Below, in pieces: positions 59,144 through 64,000 of a DNA stretch of 64,000 nucleotides. This DNA comes from Nephrocerus scutellatus (taxonomy: Eukaryota; Arthropoda; Insecta; Diptera; Pipunculidae): the NCBI GenBank assembly GCA_947095585.1, contig OX352765.1, positions 89,364,965-89,428,964 on the forward strand, read 5' to 3'. Made by a program: the position numbers and the translations under genes. The notes under the pieces are model-generated. The model saw nothing but the letters and a program-made list of their open reading frames with translations. It did not search any database and was not told where the DNA came from. Position 1 is the stretch's first letter. The number at the start of each line of letters is the position of its first letter.

Positions 59144-60418
59144 TGAACTTGAACGGATGCCTTTTTTCAATTTGTTTTTTATAAAAGTTAAGTTAAGTTT
59201 TTATATTTATTGAACAAAGGACATATTTTCCTTTTATGAGTTTCACCGTCTCTGCCTTTTGATATAGGACACCGATGTGTCTTCAGGTTCCACATGTCTT
59301 ACCATCACTATTCACCTCAACGACCCCGAAAACTATATACGACAATAATATCGGTCACCCGCCCTTACCAATAGAGGTGTATTTCCTTCACTATTCACCT
59401 TAGCGGCTCCAAAAATCAGTAACCCACCCCCTCCCTTCCCAATTGACAAACCTACCAACACACTTATGTTTGATTTCAGGCAGTAAGTGATATGTACACG
59501 AAATTTCGTTGAAATTGGTCAAGGCGTTCCATAGTTAGTTAGGCACAAACGCAAATACAAATAAATTCTCTATTTTATTTGTAAACGAGTAGATATATTT
59601 CTATATGCTTAGCGTATCTTGAAATCATGCACTCCGTCTTACACCATGAACAGCGATAAATACCATTCCTGTTTTTTTTTGCCTAGTTAAGGTACCTTAT
59701 TACATAAAACTTTAAATTTAAAGACATTCCATCATTGTACTCGCATTAACAGTCATACCTTTCAGGTCTGCTTTTGCAGAGTGCTGCCAAACAGCATTTC
59801 CTCAAAGCCCAAACGCCGGAGCATTTGCAATTAAATTTAAAAACCAAATGTAAAAATGACGGAGGTGAAAAGGAAAGGAAATAATAAAATGTCAACAACT
59901 TTTGTTTTTAAATCAAATTTCACAGCATAATTAATGTCGTCAGTGTGAAATGTGTCAAAGAAACACTCTTGGAAAACTGAACTGAAAAATTCGCCCAATT
60001 ATCCTTTACCAGCTTTTTTGTTGTTGTTGGCTTTGATGTCTTCTTTGTTTTATTTGCTGTTACGCGAACTGATGTTGGTGTTGCAGTAGAATTATTTTAA
60101 TGCCAATGTAATTGTAAACGTGAAACACAACAGAAAATGCGCCAAATATACGAAATTAAAATAAAAAGAATTTCACACGACCCATTTAAGTCTAAATGCG
60201 AACACCTCCGTCTCATTCGTTGTGCAATTGTGCTACATACATATAACAATACATTCTGCCAAGAAGTACTTACCAGACGCAAAGAGAAAACAATCCACTT
60301 TAAGTACGAAAGTGAAGAAAAAACATTATACCTATAGTCGGTAGGTACAGACTATTATGAACCCGCTAAAAGTTTAACGAAACATCAGGAAGATTACATA
60401 TTGGCAAGTCGAAAAGCA
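59144..60418. other. No supported gene; dispersed repeat at 59480-59575
   Basis: ACGAAATTTCGTTGAAATTG, then GGTCAAGGCGTTCCATAGTT at 59498-59537 resembles the ACCGATT-type repeats elsewhere. Two similar CACTATTCACCT segments lie at 59308 and 59391. No gene was recognised. Confidence 0.35.
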
Positions 60419-60915
60419 GCTGACAGACTATCGAACCTGACTGTATATCAGAACTGATGTCCGTTTTGACTGATGTGCCTTGCGGTCAGATTAGCAGGAT
60501 GGTTTGACAGTCAAACCAACACTCAAGCTCTAATTTTCAAAGAGTAAAGATGGACAACCAATAAAAAGCTTGTTTGTTGCTCATTCTTGCGATCAGCCGT
60601 CGTTTCCTTGTATTTTTTGATTATTTCGACCAATTTGCGATATCATTTTTTTTTGCACATATGACATATGACTGCAGTTATTTTCGTAGGCGCCCACAAA
60701 TTCTTCTAAAAATCTGCTGTCTTCATCTACGTCCATAACGTCATTTCACGATAAAAATTACAGCTGACTAACGAATTTGTGTACACATAAATATGGCCGC
60801 TAACTGACAGTCAATCACAAATTTTTTGATAACAATCAGTTAGGAGTGTCAGTCAGTAAGTCAGTTTTGAAGGATGTCGATCAAAACTTACAGTCAAGTT
60901 CTATAGTCTGTCAGC
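60419..60915. mobile_element. MITE-like element with 27-bp terminal inverted repeats
   Basis: The left end GCTGACAGACTATCGAACCT-GACTGTA matches the complement of the right end GCTGACAGACTATAGAACTT-GACTGTA with two mismatches. The interior has no frame and contains more TGACAGTC motifs. No clear target-site duplication is present, so superfamily assignment is open. Confidence 0.6.
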
Positions 60916-60954
60916 CGCTAAAGGCTTTGGTTTGATGCACATTTTGAGTGTTTA

Positions 60955-62260
60955 AGTAGGTTAGGTTAGGTTAAGGTGGCTGTCAGTGGAACCGACATAC
61001 TTAGACCAGTAATGGTCCATTGTAATACAACATGGATCAGGAAAAATTCCTTCCACCTACGTGATGAACCAATTAGAGCTTCGTATGAAGCGTAGGAGAC
61101 TACCAATGCCAATGTTGATGAGATCATTAGTGTCGTTGTAGAATAAGGCTTCTAACTATATGGAGTTTACGCCTTTGGGAAAAGGCTGGACAAGTACAGA
61201 GAAGATTGACGATTGTCTCCTCCTCCTCCTCCTCCTCCTCATTCATGAAGCTTCTGCAGAAGTCATTCGAGAAGACTCCCAGTCTTGCTGCATGCCTGCC
61301 TATGAGACAGTGTCCAGTGATAGCACCGATGTCTGATCTTTTTTGAGAGATCAAACACTTGGAGCGTTTCGGATCTAGTTTGGGCCAGATCTGCTTTATC
61401 GCTATGGAGGTTGTACCGTTTGACCACCTACAGTTCGTTTTTACGTTAGCATCCCGCTTTAATAAGAATTTGCATATGGCGATTGGGATGCCTATGGAAC
61501 CATATTCAGGTAAGAAGGGTAGTGTAGTTCCTTGCTTAGCGAGTTCGTCCGCCATACAGTTACCCAGAATGTCTCTGTGCAGGTTGATATTGAACTGCTC
61601 CACCATCTCCATGCGAGATTAACGGCAGTTAAGGGCTAAAATTGAACTTGTGGAGACTGATTCTAGGGATTTCGGTGCAGCTTGGCTATCCATAAATATA
61701 CGGATATACTTAGCGGATATGACTGTTCTCTTCAGCTAAGACAAGTCTTCACTGATTGCCGTAATTTCAGCCTGGAAAACACTACAATAATTTGGAAGAC
61801 GGAAAGAGAGGCTAAGATTTAGCTTCTTTGAGAAAACTCCTCCGCCGACTCCGTCATTAGTTTAGTTTTTGTTCCGTCTGTGTAAAAAAGGAATGTGTTC
61901 ATCTTGCAGGTAGGCGTCTTCGTCCCAGAATGATCTGAAGGTGAAGGTGACCTGGAAGTTTTTGTTGAAATGGAGTTGCGAAATGGTGAAGTCTATGTTC
62001 GCGATCTGGCTAAATCCAGGACAGAGGAGTGACCGATTTCTTTTCTAGTCCACTGGGAGATAGCATTAAGGCGAATTGCCGAACTAGCAGCTACTTGCTT
62101 GCTGTAAATGTCAAGGGGTGTAAGGTCGAACAGGATGTCGAATGCGGCGGAGTGCGGTTTACGAAGTGCTCCGCTCATGCCTAGAATAGCTGATTTTTGA
62201 CTTTGTCTACTATGTCAAGGTTTACCTTTTTATTAAGGCAACAGATGTTGTATGGCTGCC
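60955..62260 (-). mobile_element. I/LOA-like LINE: RT thumb, RNase H domain and 3' UTR
   Basis: Minus-strand order: RKPHSAAFDILFDLTPLDIY (RT thumb, about 62170-62000), FYTDGTKTK (first RNase H Asp, about 61890), decayed middle, GNCMADELAKQGTTLP, then a 161-codon frame (61127-61612) with WPKLDPKRSKCL, TGHCLIGRHAARLG and EEEEETIVNLLCTCPAFSQR. A 3' UTR follows and ends in a CCTAACCTAACC-like tail (60957-60974). An RNase H domain points to the I or LOA/R1 groups. Confidence 0.8.
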
Positions 62261-62344
62261 CCTTACACCCTACTGACCAACCAAACTGACCGCTCCACCA
62301 CTGAAACCACCCCACACCATTGAGCTCCATCACCACCTACCAGC

Positions 62345-62575
62345 CACGAAACGGGAGTTATGGTCGAGAGTTCATATATAAATCCCATGGAAAACGGTAT
62401 TTGTTCTGTTTTTCCCGAATTTTTCGATTTTCCAGGTTCCAATTATCATCCCCTGACTATTATGAATATTTTTAAAAGAAAAATCAGTCAAATCGGTCCA
62501 GCCGTTTAGTTGTGAAAAGGTAACAGACAGACAGAGCTATACTTTCACATTTATAATATTAAAAATGTAAATTCG
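62345..62575 (+). repeat. Dispersed non-coding repeat, shared with 36055-36205
   Basis: GAGTTATGGTCGAGAGTTCA, TTTTTCCCGAATTTTTCG, TCAAATCGGTCCAGCCGTTT and an (ACAG)n patch, ending TTCACATTTATAATATTAAA. This is a widespread insect repeat end; the parent element is unknown. Confidence 0.5.
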
Positions 62576-62589
62576 CAACGCCGAAACCA

Positions 62590-63440
62590 ATTGACATATC
62601 GAAGCCATATTCATAAGATATGCTCGTTTGGTGTTTCGATAAGTTCATGTTTTTTTTTTCAAACCGATAGGTGGCGTTGGAGTAGACATATTTACGAAAA
62701 TATGGTTTGGCCTTTTGGGTGTTGATGCATATCGTTGTTATCGCCTCACGTCTATACTATAACCATATTAAAGTCATATTCACACCGTATTCGGAATGTT
62801 TATCTGTGTTTTAGCTCTCTAGGTGGCGCTGGAATTGAAATATTCCTAAAATGTCATTCATATATATCTAGCCTCATTACGCCTAAACAACTGGACGTAA
62901 CGAAGTCATATTTACATCATAAGTTCGTTTAGTGCTCGTATAAGTTCACATTTTTTTGGAATTGGTAGATGGCGCTAGAGTGAATATATTGTTGAATATA
63001 AGAGCACCACACCTAAGCCACGGGACACATTCAAAACAAACAAACACCAAAGATAATACTCGTAAATACCTACATACTTTACGCTTATGGACAGATGCTA
63101 TGTTTACAAAATTATTGGCTGTATTTCTATGCCATTTATTGTCAAATTATGTAACAAAAATTAATCCTATACACAAACCTAATATTTAAGTTCAATTTAC
63201 ATCTTCTACGCTTAAGTGCACTTGTTCTTTTTTATGTTTAGCATATTTAACTTTGACACAAGTGGCATGCAACATCTGTATTATCTGTGCTTACACCATA
63301 TGTTTGGTTGGTGACCCTAAATGTGTATCCTTTTTTCAAGTCCGGTAGGTGGCGCTGAAGTTAAGATATTTTTAAAAATATTTATTTCTAAGGCACAAAA
63401 CACAGTAGGTGGCGCTCGAATCGAGATATAAATGAAAATT
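62590..63440 (+). repeat. Degenerate ~148-bp repeats carrying TAGGTGGCGCT motifs
   Basis: Three similar units centre on GATAGGTGGCGTTGG (62666), TCTAGGTGGCGCTGG (62818) and GGTAGATGGCGCTAG (62964), about 148-150 bp apart. Two further motifs lie at 63345 and 63405. Upstream each of the first three has CATATT-A-A and GTTCATGT/GTTCACAT-like segments. All motifs are in one orientation. Confidence 0.65.
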
Positions 63441-64000
63441 TCATTAGTTTAGTTATTAGTTATTTTGTATTTGGAGCAAGTTTTGTCTTATTTTATGATT
63501 ATATGCTCTAGGAAATGTAAAATATTAATATCAGCCATCGCAGTAGTGAAGCGTCCAGAAAAAGCTAGTTATTCCATAAGAATTCTATAGTCATTGTAAT
63601 AACAACCCATATAGATCCCTTCAACATGCAACGTACAGACGTGTTCGGACAAATAGCTAACTAGATTCAGATTTTGTTACTTCTGGAATAAATTAAATGC
63701 TACACTATATCGGATACGCTTCCAAAAGTTTAGTGCAGTGTAGGAGTGTGTATAGGGTAGGCGAAGGTAGGTTATAAAACTTCGTCAGTTGAGTGCACCA
63801 CAGAAACACTTAAACGCCATAAAAATCGAACGAACAAAAAACAATCATAAAAACTCCCACCTCCACCTCCAGCTGCAGCTGGTAAATTTTTTTTGGGTTG
63901 TAACCTCCACCGTCGTCGTGGTCGTTCCGTAAAGGCGCTCATTTAATTTTCATTTCTGGTACAAAACACAAACGCCTCATCCTTACACACTTTTAAAGTA
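63441..64000. other. No gene seen
   Basis: A TATAAA at 63773 and a TCAGTT initiator-like site at 63785 are too close together for a canonical core promoter. The end of the window is A/C-rich. Nothing is supported. Confidence 0.3.

Noticed and set aside
60362..60925. CCGCTAAA direct repeat as an 8-bp target duplication of the 60.4-kb MITE
   Set aside because: The left copy is about 50 bp outside the terminal repeat, so it does not flank the element properly.
63750..63800. Core promoter (TATAAA plus TCAGTT)
   Set aside because: The two elements are about 12 bp apart instead of about 30 bp, and no coding exon is visible downstream before the window ends.

Overview
The window is nuclear DNA of an insect, most likely a higher (cyclorrhaphan) fly and possibly a tephritid. 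The reasons are AT-rich sequence, short GT-AG introns of 50-130 bp in recognisable animal genes, insect-type UGT and sideroflexin proteins, and a dense load of insect-type LINE, Tc1/mariner (maT-like and mariner) and Gypsy remnants. There are no operons, CRISPR arrays or bacterial signals.

Three protein-coding loci could be resolved, all in the first 26 kb. (1) A UDP-glycosyltransferase on the minus strand (6717-8773) has five exons that join in frame to 605 aa. (2) Sideroflexin-2 on the plus strand (10751-12361) has six exons that join to 326 aa, and it is divergent from the UGT. (3) A membrane dipeptidase (peptidase family M19) on the minus strand has its catalytic exons at 16707-18302. A phase-compatible 378-codon exon at 24408-25541 on the same strand is probably its N-terminal cytoplasmic part, spliced over a 6.1 kb intron full of transposon debris. 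The three genes are ordinary neighbours with no evident shared pathway. Two of them carry substitutions at positions that are normally catalytic or cofactor-binding.

The rest, and nearly all of 26-64 kb, is a transposon and satellite graveyard. It holds several non-LTR families: an RTE-like APE-endonuclease element with ATGATG tails, a Jockey-like element, an I/LOA-like element with RNase H, and a further LINE family. It also holds two maT-like (DD37D) copies with matching TIRs, one mariner remnant, one Gypsy reverse transcriptase remnant, tRNA-derived SINE-like repeats and several foldback/MITE elements. At least seven tandem arrays are present, with units of about 15, 28, 62, 83, 148, 155 and 320 bp. 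Every element ORF seen is broken by stops, frameshifts or truncation.

I did not find a convincing undescribed biological system. The items most worth a second look are the dipeptidase that seems to have lost a zinc ligand, its inferred long N-terminal exon, the altered UGT signature with a Ser-rich tail, a repeat family carrying CTCF-like core motifs, and the strictly periodic 62-bp and 320-bp arrays.
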